Below are positions 27,025 through 39,625 of a stretch of 64,000 bases of DNA, piece after piece. The first letter of the stretch is position 1; every line of letters starts with the position of its first letter. The position numbers and the translations under genes were made by a program. The DNA is from Juglans regia (taxonomy: Eukaryota; Streptophyta; Magnoliopsida; Fagales; Juglandaceae). Below the pieces are notes generated by a model. That model saw only the letters and a list, made by a program, of their open reading frames with translations, ran no database searches and was not told the DNA's origin. The stretch covers positions 4,588,001 through 4,652,000 of the forward strand of contig NC_049905.1 in assembly GCF_001411555.2 (NCBI RefSeq), read 5' to 3'.

Positions 27025-27995
27025 TTAAAATTTCAATCCATTGCCATGAAAGTTTTCTTCAATAATATGGTCTAATCTCTCTGCCGTCTGAGGTGTTAAG
27101 TAATTCTCCCAATCCCCACTATTGCCTCGGCGAAAAAATGCCGAGTTGTCAATGCCTTTGCTAAATAGTATCGTGTGATGATCTTGGATACGCCACCTTC
27201 CACTTTTATTCACATCCAAGTTGTTCATGTTATTAAAACTACACAACTTTGAAATATCATTCACTGTACCTTTGGCTTCTTCTTCTGGAGAAAATGGACA
27301 TCTCAAGAACTCAGCTATCCTCTTCAAATGGATGGTGGGTTGCTCTTTCATTTCCTCATACTTCAAGAAAAGTATATTTTGAGATGGTTTTACTACACTT
27401 TCCTTCCAACAGCTCAAAACATGATCCCAATAGGGACCATATAGGCTCACTCCCCTATAGAACTTGTCAAAATATTCTTCAAGTGAGTCGGGGGTTGAAT
27501 GAACCCTATTCATGAAGTGCCAAAGTGACACAAAATTTTCTTTAGGGTTCCTACATACATACACAATCTTACATGCTGAGTCCTTCACAGATGTTGGTAG
27601 CAAAGCATAAGGTAAATGAGTTGAAAAGAGTCTTGGAGATGCAAAAGAGTCGAGATCTGGAACCTCTTTTTTATTGTAGATATGTGAATCTGGTATGGGC
27701 ACAAGAGCAAGAGAGTCGTTTGTGAGCAAAGGATGTTCTTGAAGGTCTGAATAACGCATCCAGCTTTAGGAGGGGTCACCAATAGGATATTGGTTTCGCG
27801 TGCTTGAAAGTGTTTTTGGAATGCTATAACTCCTGACATAGACCAAGTTGGGATCCAGAATCCATGGTACTCACTGAGATGGCTTTTATCTATTGGCAGG
27901 GAAGATATGTCGACGTCTTTGCATTCTTGACTTGGTCCATCTTCTTCCAGGTGCTCAAGAACATTAGTAGAAGAAGGTGATTGAAGTGTGGACAT
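27025..27995 (-). pseudogene. cytosolic sulfotransferase pseudogene, PAPS loop deleted
   Basis: From ATG at 27995 the minus strand reads MSTLQSPSSTNVLEHLEEDG.. to ILLVTPPKAG, then jumps frame at about 27757 to MRYSDLQEHPLLTN.., which continues to the stop at 27025. Plant SOT proteins normally have PKSGTTWLKAL plus a further stretch between these points. A frame-shifting deletion has removed most of the 5'-phosphosulfate-binding loop. The downstream parts are well kept: CRNPKENFVSLWHF (3'-phosphate site), FLKYEEMKEQP, and the C-terminal RRGNSGDWENYLT, equivalent to RKGxxGDWK. The gene is intronless, as is usual for plant SOTs. The substrate cannot be inferred. Loss of PAPS binding and the frameshift make it non-functional. 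Confidence 0.9.
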
Positions 27996-28052
27996 AATTT
28001 TAATAGAAATGATAATACTATTGGGTCTAGCTGCACAGAGAGCATTTGTCAT

Positions 28053-29860
28053 TGCCTATGACTTTTTTGTTATTCTACCCTGGGCCCTATTAAGTTTATG
28101 GTTGATATTTAGAATCAAAACCGCTTTGCAGCTGTCCATCCGAAGTTGAGGTATTAACAGCCCTCCAATAATCCTCTGCCACATCAGCAGTTTCATAGAA
28201 ATTATAATAGACTCATTACGCTAGATGATGAAACACATCTTCCCCTACTAGAAATCGATTTGAGCCCTATTCAGAAAACCTTTGTCTGGGTTTTCATCAG
28301 GAATTCTTTTATATTTCCCACTCAGGCCCTTTAGTTTTGAAAATCTTGCAAATCCTCTGTGATCATTTCTACGTTTATGAATTAAACAACTATTATTTTT
28401 ATGTGATCACTTTATAGTTTGAGTATTTCTCTTTTATTAAACAAGTGAATTGATTGTAAAGTGGAATTTACGAAAGAAATGAATTGAATTTGAACATTGA
28501 CTCTTTAACAAAACACATTCAATATTTTTGTGAGGAGTGCAAGCCGATTTTTTTTTTTAAAGCCCAATTCACTCCGTTAATTGAACATTTTGCAGTTAAA
28601 TTCTTTACATTTTTAGTTTTTCTCACCTGCTTGATAAAATGTCAGGCTGTGAAATTACCACTTATTCCAAAAGTTTAAGTTAATAGGAGAAGGTAAATTT
28701 TATTATTTATTTTATATCTTAGCATAGAGTGATGCAGTTAAAGTGAAAATGTCAGGCTGAGACTTGCACTCAAACAAGCAGTAGACGATTCTGGGCATAC
28801 AATACACTTGCGACAATTTGGAGAAGGCCATGCGCGGGGGGGTGGTTTGGCGGCTCAAGGGAGAAGAAGATGCTATGGAGAAGAGGCTTGTAGTGGAGAA
28901 GGTAGTGCATTGGTCTAGAGAAGAGATGCACTGCAAAAGATTTGTTTCCGTGTGAAGGGGCGAATCGATTTGAGAATTTCGAATCCCCTATGTGCGGCTA
29001 CGTGTCACTCATATATTAGGAGCTGTTATTTGGGATATAATGAACTCCTTGACCAATTATGTTGTAAAATAAAATTAATTATATAAAATAATAATAATTT
29101 TTATAAATTATTCTATAAAAATAACATTTATTTAAAACATGATTATGAAAAAAGGCATTCCAAGATACCGTTCCATCTGATATGTTCAACCAGTTTTGAC
29201 CCCACTGCTACAAAGAAAAAACCATGTTTCTTATATAATACATGTATATATGTAACATATTACAAATGCATGTTATATAAAAAAAAATGATATTTATAGT
29301 TGTGAAGTGCACAAGCGTTGCATAATTCATTTAAAAAAAGTGAGTAAATACGAAATCCACATTAAAGAAACTAATTTTTTAATAATAGACTTCATTCTTT
29401 TTCAAAACGATTGTGCGACGCTTATGCACTCTAAGACTATATATAGCATTGCTCATAATAAATCAAATCCATCACTTGTATCATCAATCTGAAAGTGTAT
29501 AACTTTAAACGATACCAATTAACATAAAATCACGTACATGTTTGCATAGAGAGACTGATTGATAAACTAGCTTTTTCCCGTGAACTTCGTTACATTAATC
29601 ATCTCTTACAAAATACAAACACCATGGAGATCTATTGGAGCATGTCTCCTCAACAAAATGTAATCCAACTCCTTCCCCCTTGGTTTTGACTAGTGCAGCA
29701 AGCTAAGCTCCCTTCACTTGGCTAAAAAACAAGTTGATAGCTTTCCAATATCACAGAGTAGGGTCATCTACTTCTTTTGAGATAGACCAGAAACTTGATC
29801 TTGGTCATAACAAAGATAAACAGCATTATTTTCCTGCAGGAAGCAGAGTTACCAAACTAT
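28053..29860. other. intergenic region, no gene seen
   Basis: The sequence is A/T-rich without a convincing coding frame. It contains one palindromic MITE (29286-29455); the part after about 29580 is probably the 3' UTR of cyclin C. Confidence 0.5.
29286..29455. mobile_element. palindromic MITE (fold-back element)
   Basis: The left arm AGTTGTGAAGTGCACAAGCG and the right arm CGACGCTTATGCACTCTAAG are imperfect reverse complements. The pairing continues into TTTAAAAAAAG / CTTTTTCAAAA around a central TTTTTTAATAATAGACT. Confidence 0.6.
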
Positions 29861-32800
29861 TTAGGGCTTCAAATTTAACTTGCTGAGAGCGGCAATGATT
29901 CTCTCGTCTGTAATCATTCTGTGGTTTTCATAGAAGTCTAGTATCTCCATAGAGATATTTTTTACCTGTAAAAAACATGGACATCATTAATGGTTTTACT
30001 TTTTTCAAGCTGCAAACCATAACAATGACCTCAATGAAAATTTATGTGGTTTGTTAAATACATGGTCATACCTGCAAGTCATATGGTGAAGAGTAGTGCT
30101 AATGAGGCACTGGATTTAGCAGTGGGGTAACAGACCATTTTCATGCCACTATCATCTATTTGCCGCTTGTACCAGATGAATTTTAGTAGAAGATCTAGAG
30201 ATTCTGAAATCCTAGATAGGTACTTTACTCCTTTAAACTCAAAACTAACCAAAACTACATTCAATTTCTACTCTCAGTTCTTGCATTGTCACCTTATAGC
30301 CAAGGAAATAAGAGAAAAATAAAACTAAAAATAATTCTAAAAATTATATATTACAAGGTATTTTGAAATTTAACCATGATACTCTTCTAATCCAGAAAAA
30401 GGGCATAATAATGAATTTTAGAGCTTAAAAAAGGCACAGACTATTTGAAAATGCTCCAAGACAAGCAATTTGGCCTCTGAATTCGAGGCAAATCACCTAG
30501 AAGTTCAAAATATTGGTTGGCAGTTAAGACATATCACCTGAAATATGATCATGTATTGCTATAATTTTAACTAGAATGGGCTCCACTTTTTCACATCCTT
30601 CCCCAGTTTCCCTCGGTTTTTCTCTAGGCAACTAAACAATCTAACATTGAAAATTGGATGCTGAAGACAGGACCTGATACCATGACTGGGATTTTTTAAC
30701 GACTGATTTTAAATGACTTGCACACTGCATAGAGAGTAATGACAAGGCTTCCAAAAGAGGCTGCCAGTTCATTGTTTTACTTTAGATTTAATTGGAATGA
30801 GAGGTAACAGACAAACCATGACAAAAATAAGATTTAGCTCGGAAAATCTACCGCATTCATATCAATACGAAGCTCTTCGAACCATGCAGTGGTATCTTTC
30901 TCCCTGAGTACGCTAGCAACGTAAATGCAAGCTAAAGCAATCAGATGTGGAGCATGTATGAGAACAAGGTCCGTCTTGTAGGTGTCATTCACAAGTCCCC
31001 TGCATGTTTCAAAGCATTAGGGCTACATCATGTCTATGTCCTTTTCTTTTTTTCCTCTCTTTTTTTGAAAAGAACATCATGTATACATTGTAGTAAATTA
31101 ATCAATCTTTTTATTTTGTCTCCAACTTAAACGAGGTTATCCTTGTTTCATTTTCTTCCCCTTAGGATTCTTTTTCCCAATGGCAACTTCTCACTCTTTT
31201 TGCATAAGAAAGAAAGAACCCTATCTAATTTCAAACTTGATATATTTAAAATTTTACACAAGTTTGCTGTGATTTTAGTGAAAAGAAGCCATCTCAACTA
31301 TATATATATATATATATATATATTTCTACAATGCATACGGTGAAAGATTAGTAAGATAAAATCAATAATTGGAACAAATCTATCACAAGAATATTAAAAC
31401 TATATTTGTCCTGAAAAATTGAAGGGAAAAAAATAATAAATAAGCATGTTGAAGTGCATCCCAGCAGCCACCTCAGAAAAATGACTATGCTGGGAATTGG
31501 ACTCTTACCAAGTTAATTGAGTCATACTTATATCATTCAGGCCTGCATCCTGAAGCAACCTGCCAAAGCAAGGAAAAAATGACAGACTTCACTGACTGGT
31601 CATAAAAAATAAAAATCGGAGGAAGATATCTCATTGAGTGATCAACTAACTATCTTTCAGAAATGAGCAAACTATAAAAAACATGCAAAAGGATCAACAT
31701 TGGCATCATTGGAACCAACAGATATCATGTATAATATGTGGACACAGGCATGAGGAATGGCACCTAATTTAGAATAGTGCTATCTCAAAGTTGGATATTA
31801 ACTAGCAGTGACTAAGAATATGAAGACAAACTGCATTTACATTTCAGCCAAATGTTTACTATCAGATATGCAGCTATGCTTGTAATCTAATCACAGTTCA
31901 ACCATAAACACAGACATACTATTTGATACCATGATAAAAAATCTAATCACCCAATCAAATGATGCCCGAGAGAGAGAAAAGGACAGGGATTCGGTGGCTT
32001 AAATAAGGTGAGGTACCGAGTCAAAATAGAAAATGACCACAACTAAAATTGAACACAATGAATTTTACAAGATGTTATCTTAGCAATCAAGTCATTCATC
32101 AAGTTGATGGAGCTTATCTCTAACCAATTAAAGTTCACACTAAAGGATTAATTCACAGAAGATAAAAACCAAATATCTTACAGCCAATCTGAAGTTGCTA
32201 AAGATACATGATAAAGAGGATCAGATACATACTGAGACAATGCTCGGTAAGGATGGAATACAACTAAATAATAGTTGAGGGCTTCTAAAATCTTCATTTC
32301 CATTTCAAGGATGTCTTTGATCTCATACCTATCGTACCTATACTTTTCATCAGAATCTGTGAAACAAGATTAGGTGGGCTCTAAGAAATTTCAACAGTAA
32401 GTAAAATGTCAATGATTGAGTTTGGTGGGAATTGAAATGATTTAATCTATATAAGTTCAGTATCAAGTAGTTACATAATTTCTTGAGCACAAATACAAGA
32501 AGCCTGGCCTGCACTGTGCTTTCTTCTGCTTTTGATGCCAGGTACAAGCAGGTAGGAGCCACGAGGCGCGGATCATATTCATTCATACTCTTTCTGAGAA
32601 AACAAAAAGCAGTCAAGCTTAGCCAGTGATCGCAAATCTGGGCTTAAATGTGCCTAAATGTATTTTCTTATGAGATGATACTGAAATGACAACATAGAAT
32701 GTCCTTATAAATATTCAAGAGTAATATAACAGAGAAAAATAAATATTAAACCGCCACCAAGTTAACAGTGCAGCAAAATAAAAATAAGAAAATCTATGTT

Positions 32801-35800
32801 TTTCTTATAAAGCTCTCTCCCAAATTCGGTCAAACAAAACCACATGAAACAGGCTGTCAATCTCAGTTCTATTTTTTTTTTTTTTTGGCATGAATCAACA
32901 TGAACATTGTAAGGTTGCTCTTGTGAATGAAATTCAATGGAATCCATAAAGACAATGTATTCATCCATGGGATACACCATTAACTAATGTTTTGCTGAGT
33001 AAAAAGATACCGATGGAGCAAAACTACATACGCTTTGTAATGACATGATATGAATAATATAGGAAGTAGAATATGGTTGTAGGGAAAAAAACTAAAAATG
33101 AAAAAGTGCTTCATATACATAATACAATGAACTAGCATTAATCAATTACCAAGTGATTTCTAAAAGTCAAAATGAACTTCATAGTTGTTACTCATATCAA
33201 AAGCAATGATTAGGCATAAGCTTGTGGTCACAGACCAAACTTATTTTTCCATCACAAGTTAATTACTTCAAATACCTGGTGTAAACACGTCTCATATATG
33301 CCACAGCAGTAGCAACCACCCTGAAACATTTGGCCAGTATAATAAAGATTAAGCAGTGAAAATAGTCTAATAAAACTTTTATGTACCAATTTTATGAAGT
33401 TAAGGAAACACAATTTACCAAATTAATTGTTATTATGTGGTCCTGGAGTATGCCAAAAAAAGAATTTAGTACCTAATGCCCAAAATTCTTAGAAACAAAT
33501 AAATTATGTTCCGCTTGTATCCATAGAAGTAGCAAAACTACAAGCATCTCACTTACAAGCCAATAAAGTTGAGACAGTACCCATTATATTCCAACCAGTC
33601 TACTTATCATAAAACAAATTCCAACCGGTCAAATCTAGCTTTGAGAAATTCTTGAACATCCTATTCTTTTCTATCTCAAGTTGAAATTGGGGTTTAATCA
33701 ATTTAGCCGTCAGGTGTGGCCATATGTGATATTTTACCCTGGAGAAAACCGACTTCTATTATTCCCAATAAACATTGCTCATCGTTCCATTGAAATTAAT
33801 CTTTCTTTTAGCAAGCCCGGACATTGCAAAGTACAATGTATTTAGTAAGGATGGCATATCCAGTTGTATCCTGCCAGAATATCAAGAACCATGCTTAAAG
33901 ACCATGCATGTTGGTGTTGGTTAGAAGTAATTCATTAACATATGAAATTCTGAAATTACATTGTGATATAACCTTTCAGCATAATAGACACTGGTAATCG
34001 TTAAAGATACATGCTATGGTATAACTACACATCACACCAACTAAAATACAAACATTTTAATTTCCACGATGCATTAAAGGAACTTGCTTGAAAACTCTCA
34101 AAACCTCTGTCAGAGAGGAATATCAGAAAACATTATTTCTTGCTCTAATAAAAGGTAGAACAGTCTAAGAATCTAATTCTCTAATAAATAGGATTATAAC
34201 TGAATTTTTTAATAAGTAACCGCAATAAATCATTGTCAAGATTAGCAGACTTCTAAACAAATGTACTACACCCTGGAATATAGCGCCCAGAGACTCTTCT
34301 TTTTCTCCAGAGGCGATTTTGCTCTCTAGCAAAAGACTCAAACATCTCATCCTCTCAGCACAGAGGGGTGGTGGAGCAGAAGCTTCTGCTCCTCCCACCC
34401 TCCTTGTCTAGAAAATTTTCAGGTTGTTTTCCACTGGTTTTTTTCTAGTTTTCCGTCCATAGCAAGGAGAAGCACTGATCTATTGCCTTCCAGCCCCATA
34501 AAACCACCACGTGCCCTATCGAAGGACTCCCCAGCTGCTGATCTTTCAGACGGCCAAAGCAAAATGCAGAAAGGAGCAGCGCGTGGGCCACATGTGCAGT
34601 TCAAACCACGGGTGAGATTCACGCGCCACCGCATCGAGGAGTGTTTGCTGCTGCCACATGTGGCATTTTCGGGGCTAGCAACCTTGGATCCCTCAGACCT
34701 GACCATCCTCCACTCTCCTAGCATGGCGCGTGGCCTCCACAGTCCCCGACGGTCATCCAACGGCGATTCGGTGCTTCCCCAGTTTGCTATCTTCCTATGT
34801 TCTTGCTCCCCCTAACCAAGGATCGTGGGAAAAAGGTAGTGGAAGTCTCCGACAGCTAGTCCAGACCAACGAAATGCAGCACACATCACTTCACTACTTC
34901 CAGTCGCAGTATTACAGTCCATTTTCGGTCTGTATCAAAACCGCTTCAAGCGACTTCCCCTTGTGGGAAATGGGTGGGGTTCAAGTCATTGGCCCCAAAT
35001 CCCTCTTTTATTTATTTATGTCTCGTGTTGTATTTGCTGGTTTGGGATGAATGTTGAGGCCTCCCACCCTATTGACTATTGTATCCTATAACTGTTAAAT
35101 ATATCTATAATATGCTTACTTAGAAAAAAATGTACTACACCCTGACAGACTGATGATCTGCCTAAGGTGAGGTTTGGATAGTGAGTTGAGATGAGATGAG
35201 TTGAGATGAAAGTTGAATAAAATATTATCAGAATATTATTTTTTAATATTATTATTATTTTGAGATTTGAAAAAGTTGAATTGTTTATTATATTTTGTAT
35301 AGGAATTTGGAAAAGTTGTAATTTTTTTTTATAAATAATAAGAATTTTATTATCACGAATAAGCATAACCCAAGTACACATAAAGTATACAAAGGAAATA
35401 CCTACTACACTCTAGAAAACAAGAAAACTAAAATAGAAACAGATTCAGTACATTCTCATCCATTCCTTTCAAATATCTTAGCCCACAAACTCAAAAGTAG
35501 AAAAGAAAAAGTTTCGAAGATCTTCAAAAGAGCGCTCTTTGTCTTCAAAAGGTCTCTCATTTCTTTCTAGCCAAAGACACCACATTAAACACAAAGTAAT
35601 CATTCTCCATCTGGCAGCAACATCTTTCCTCACCATACAACCCCGCCGACATGCAAGAAGCTCCATAGCTTCCTTAGGCATCGCCCAAAATAAACACGTC
35701 CGACCAATAACCTCATACCACAAAGAGCTTGCCACCTCACAATGTAAAAACAGATGATTAAAAGATTCTTCATCCTTCACATGACACACCAATCGGCTAT

Positions 35801-37761
35801 ACACAAACCACATTTTCTAAGGTTATCCGTAGTCAATACTTTCCCTAGAGCAACCACCCAACTGAAGAACGCCACCTTAGTAGGTACCTTCACCTTCCAA
35901 ATGCTTTTTCATGGAAATACACAACCAGAATGACAATTAATGAGAACGTTGTAATGATTAAATGAGATGAGTTAGGATCAACTCTGAATCCAAACAGTCT
36001 TAAATATCTCCAGGGAAAACTGTACGAGTTATACGTGAACCAAAACTGTGAACACCATCTGGCAGAGGCATAAAAAAAAAAGAAGCAGTTCTACTTGTAA
36101 AATGAAAAGAGAACATGAAAGCATAAATTAGGAAATCATAGGTGATAGTATCAGTAGCAATAGGAGCATAAGTTCAAACCTTTGCCTCACTTTTACATGT
36201 TGAGCCAATTTCAATATATCTGTAATGAAATTCAGGAAAAAAAGAATTTTGAAATGATGTGGATTTGGGAAGCAAAATTATTAGCAGTGTCAAGTGTACA
36301 CAAGTGAGTGTAAAACACTTTGCCAATAAATACCAAGTAATAATTCCATGATTATACAAAGTATGCGGGTGGAATCTTCAGATTACCACAAAATGACAAT
36401 TAACAAAGGAAACCCATAAAATCAATAACTGAAGGAGATGGTATGAAGCCAAAAAGTTACATAGCAATTTCCAGCAGAAAACATAATCGTACTAAAACAC
36501 TCACATATAGGCAGATAGAGAGAGAGAGAGAGAGCATTTTCCATTCAGCTACAATTTGGCAACTAATGATACATGAATGAATAGTATCTCTAATAGCATA
36601 AGAAACCCAATGTAACAACTTGAGAACCATATTCTGAAAATAAAGATTACGCATCTTGTTTTGCAGTTTAGTCTTGTAGAAACCTAGTTAGGTACTTCTC
36701 ATGTATACTTCCTGTGTACTTGGGTCTTGCCTCCATTTATGAATAAAACTTCTTGATTACCTATAATAAAAGTCTTGAAGAAACCTATTATATCAAGGTG
36801 AACTGCACTAGGAAAGCAGCAATTCTCAATCAAATTCCTTTCAATTCCCTTGACAAAATCATATACCACATGCAACTTTGGCTTGGGTTATGCCTAGAAG
36901 AATAGTAGACCCCTTCCCAATTGGAGAGGAAAATATGGTCGCCCACAAATTGCAACATTGTGGAAGATGGTCCCCATCTATCTAGTGTAGTGTATTTAGG
37001 GGGAAAGGAATGATATAACTTTTGGGAATAATGAAAAAACAACAAAAGATATTTAAAAGTTTCTTTTTCAATACTTCGTTCCTTTGGGCAACTACTATAA
37101 ATTTTAGTGGACTACGATTCGTGGATTTCTTGTATCTTTTCCTATTTCAAATTAGGTGTCTACGTGTATGAAAATGATTAAACTACAACTCTCTTACAAC
37201 TCTATCTTAAATAAATGGTAGTGTTGTTAAATTAAAATTCAACTTTAATGGAGTGGCATCATTGCATTGGTTGGTTGTGAAATGGGTTGTAAGAAAGTTG
37301 TAAGAGGGGTTGATGTAGAAATCTGACATTCCAAGCATGAACCATCATTAGTTTCTTCAATATACTTACAAAAACTAAAAAAATAAACTGTAAGCCTGAA
37401 AAAGAAAAGCACCTACAAGTACTGAAACAAGCTGAAACCCAGATGAAATTCAACAAAATATTTGCATGACATCCAACAATCAAGTGAGACTGGGAGAGGG
37501 ACAGAGATCATACAATTGGCCATATGCATCTTAATGAGCTTGAAATCCTCAAGAGTGATGCCCTTGTCTTTGTCAAGTGGGTGCACCACATCCACCTCTT
37601 CCTGGTCCAATAGCTGTTTTCTTGAAAACAAAATACCCACAATTCAGAAACAAACGACTAAATATACCAAGACAAATATGAAAAACAAAGTAAATAAAAA
37701 ATGAAAAACAGGTTGTGTTGAAAACGTACTGGTGAGAGGATGTCCAGAAATTTGCAGCCAT
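29861..37761 (-). CDS. CYCC1-1: Cyclin C (Mediator kinase-module cyclin), 9 exons, intact
   Basis: Minus-strand exons are 37730-37761, 37514-37620, 36180-36219, 33276-33320, 32475-32593, 32233-32356, 31509-31559, 30852-30999 and 29861-29965. All are GT-AG, and the phases join into 256 residues, against about 253 in Arabidopsis. The product starts MAANFWTSSHQKQLLDQEEVD. The cyclin box includes KLIKMHMANYILKLAQ, VVATAVAYMRRVYTR, DPRLVAPTCLYLASKAEEST and EMEMKILEALNYYLVVFHPYR. It ends NISMEILDFYENHRMITDER..KLNLKP. Cyclin C binds CDK8/CDKE in the nucleus as part of the Mediator kinase module. Exon 6 carries an extra in-frame AGGTACGAT, giving KYRYDRYEIKD where KYRYEIKD is usual. The 40-nt and 45-nt exons are missed by simple ORF scanning. 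Introns carry LINE and MITE insertions. Confidence 0.95.
31300..31322. repeat. (TA)n microsatellite in cyclin C intron
   Basis: A pure TA run lies in the intron between the exons 30852-30999 and 31509-31559. Confidence 0.9.
34276..35127 (+). mobile_element. 852-bp non-LTR retroelement in cyclin C intron, 17-bp duplication
   Basis: AAATGTACTACACCCTG occurs exactly at 34259-34275 and 35128-35144. The insert is relatively G/C-rich, lacks reverse transcriptase motifs and ends in ATATGCTTACTTAGAAAAA, an A-tail preceded by a LINE-like TTACTT. It may be an internally deleted LINE or another retroposed RNA. Its small frames show no family I recognise. Confidence 0.85.
35163..36002. mobile_element. 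hAT-like MITE, family 1, split by a LINE
   Basis: The left part (TAAGGTGAGGTTTGGATAG, then GAGATGAGATGAGTTGAG and TTGAATAAAATATTATC) stops at 35322. The right part (GTTGTAATGATTAAATGAG.. TGAATCCAAACAGTCTTAAA) resumes after a LINE. Together they match the intact family copies. Confidence 0.8.
35323..35947 (-). mobile_element. 5'-truncated LINE inserted in the MITE
   Basis: The T-run at 35322-35330 is the A-tail of a minus-strand element. Frame 35478-35813 and the sequence just above it read VPTKVAFFSWVVALGKVLTT.., ESFNHLFLHCEV, MWCLWLERNERPFEDKERS, the zf-RVT end of ORF2. GTTGTAAT at 35315-35322 and 35948-35955 is a probable short target-site duplication. Confidence 0.85.
36687..36770 (+). 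mobile_element. 84-bp LINE tail with 17-bp duplication
   Basis: A LINE 3' UTR remnant (CATGTATACTTCCTGTGTAC, AATAAAAC, GATTACCTATAATAAA) lies between AGTCTTGTAGAAACCTA (36670-36686) and AGTCTTGAAGAAACCTA (36771-36787), which differ at one base. It is in a cyclin C intron. Confidence 0.85.
36884..37175 (+). mobile_element. decayed LINE ORF2 C-terminus in cyclin C intron
   Basis: TTTGGCTTGGGTTATGCCTA, GAATAGTAGACCCC, GTGGAAGATGGTCCCC and AAATTAGGTGTC follow the order of the full LINE at about 9255-9560. It has many stops and indels, and the ends are approximate. Confidence 0.65.
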
Positions 37762-38177
37762 TTTTCGTATCAGAGACCAGGAAGATTCTAAGAGTGCTCT
37801 TATGGAACTATCAAAAGTTGCTTCGATCGTTCAAGATTCAGTTTTTCATGGTACGGAGTATAAGGAAAAATCTTAGCCTTGCGGCAAGGGGAGGTCGGAT
37901 TCCTGGAAGGAAAGGAAGTCTCCGTTACCGTTTCGGTCCGTTTCTTGGTCCCAGATCAACATAAATCAGGCCGACTCAGGGCCCAAAAAAACTTCGCCTT
38001 TAGACAGCCCAAACTACGAAGTCTCGTAATCATATTTGCCGTATTGGTATTCATCATCTCACACATATATATCATACTTATTTTTTAATTTTTAATGATA
38101 AATTTAGATTGTTTGAGTATTAGATATTAAATCACATTTTAATCTCGAATAAGTTAAAAATTACGTTTGAGAAAAGA
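37762..38177 (-). promoter_or_regulatory. 5' flank of cyclin C
   Basis: This is the 416 bp between the cyclin C start codon and the nearest MITE. The first ~240 bp are G/C-richer than the surroundings, and the likely transcription start lies here. No clear TATA box was placed, and the exact promoter is not resolved. Confidence 0.4.
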
Positions 38178-38405
38178 AAAATTCTACTTATCATCTCTAC
38201 ACCACACACCACACAAATGATTATTTATCTTTTTTATTTTTTTTTCTCTTAAAAATTATGTTGTATAGGAATGATGAGCAGAAGAACTCAATTAATTTAG
38301 TAGAAATAAAATCAAAAAAATAAATAAATTAAAATTAAACTTAAAAATAAATATGATGTGTGGTGTGTGGGAGGATGAGTAACAAAACTCGAAAAGAAAA
38401 ATTCT
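38178..38405. mobile_element. MITE with ATTCTACTTATCATC-type inverted ends
   Basis: ATTCTACTTATCATCTCTAC on the left and GTGTGGGAGGATGAGTAACA on the right are imperfect inverted ends. The core AAGAACTCAATTAATTTAG is shared with the copy at 22467-22672. The left edge of the 1.74-kb tandem duplication falls inside it. Confidence 0.65.
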
Positions 38406-39591
38406 AGAGAATTTTGTTGAGAAATCATGGACCTTGTTCGATTACACAAACTATCTCATCTAATCATTATAATTTTTATAAACTTTGACACAAAATATAA
38501 TAAATAATTTAATTTTTTTAAATTTTAAAATAAAAATAATATTATAATAATATTTTATTCAATTTTCATCTCATCTTATTTACGTCACCAAACAAAAATA
38601 CAAATTTTATTAAATACCTTGTCGAGAAATAATACAAAGAACACATTGCTAGGTCCAAAATCTTCCGATACCAATGCAAACTCTATTTAAATTAGAAAAC
38701 TATAGCGATTTGACACTTAGAATAGGACATTCGATTGTTTTTTTAATCCTTCTCTACAAATTCTCTTCTCCTTATGTCATAATCCACGGGAAGTCCTTCA
38801 TTTTTCTCCTCTTTCTATCCTTCTCCCACCAACCAACCCTATGTCCATATCTTTTTCTTTGCAATTATTTTTCTCTCCTTTCCGGTGAGTTACATTATGT
38901 CTTATCTATTGTCTTTCTACCACCGAAATGTAAAATGTCACATGCAACACTACCATTATACCATATTTACCGTTTCGACTATACTTAAAATATATATATT
39001 TCACATACTCATTTTTTTAAAAAAAAAAAAATTTAAAATCTATATAAAAAAAATATTTTTTTAATAATATATTTCATTTTTTTTTTAAAGAAATATATGA
39101 AATTTGCATACGTTAAGATTCTATCTAAGATTAGTCATATTTAAAAGCTATCTAAAAGCTCATAAATAAATAAATAATAAATAATAAATAAATAAATAAC
39201 TATCTAGAAGAAGGTGCATGAGTCTTATATATACCCCACAAATATGCAAGCATTGGTACACATCCGATCCTCCAAATCTCACATGTGCAACATGGATGGA
39301 TTCCTCATCTCTATATATTTCAAATCTACCATACTTTGCTCCACCACCATCAAAGCATAGCCCCACAACTGTTGCGATTATCTCTAATGCAAGACTTGAA
39401 AAAACGATTCGATTTAGGTCGATTCAAATTGAATCGGTAAGAAACTGAGCCGATTTTAGTAAATATTTTGACTCGTTCACTAAATCACTTCAATCGACTG
39501 ATTTAAATTGATTCTAATCGATTTTAGACCAATTTGAATCAATTCCAACTGATTTAAAACTATATTTATTTTTAAGTTGTCTAACAACTAA

Positions 39592-39625
<34 letters not shown>

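Noticed and set aside
34419..35050. Overlapping frames of about 110 codons in the cyclin C intron
   Set aside because: They lie inside a retroposed unit with a 17-bp duplication on both strands, with no family signature; not called as genes.
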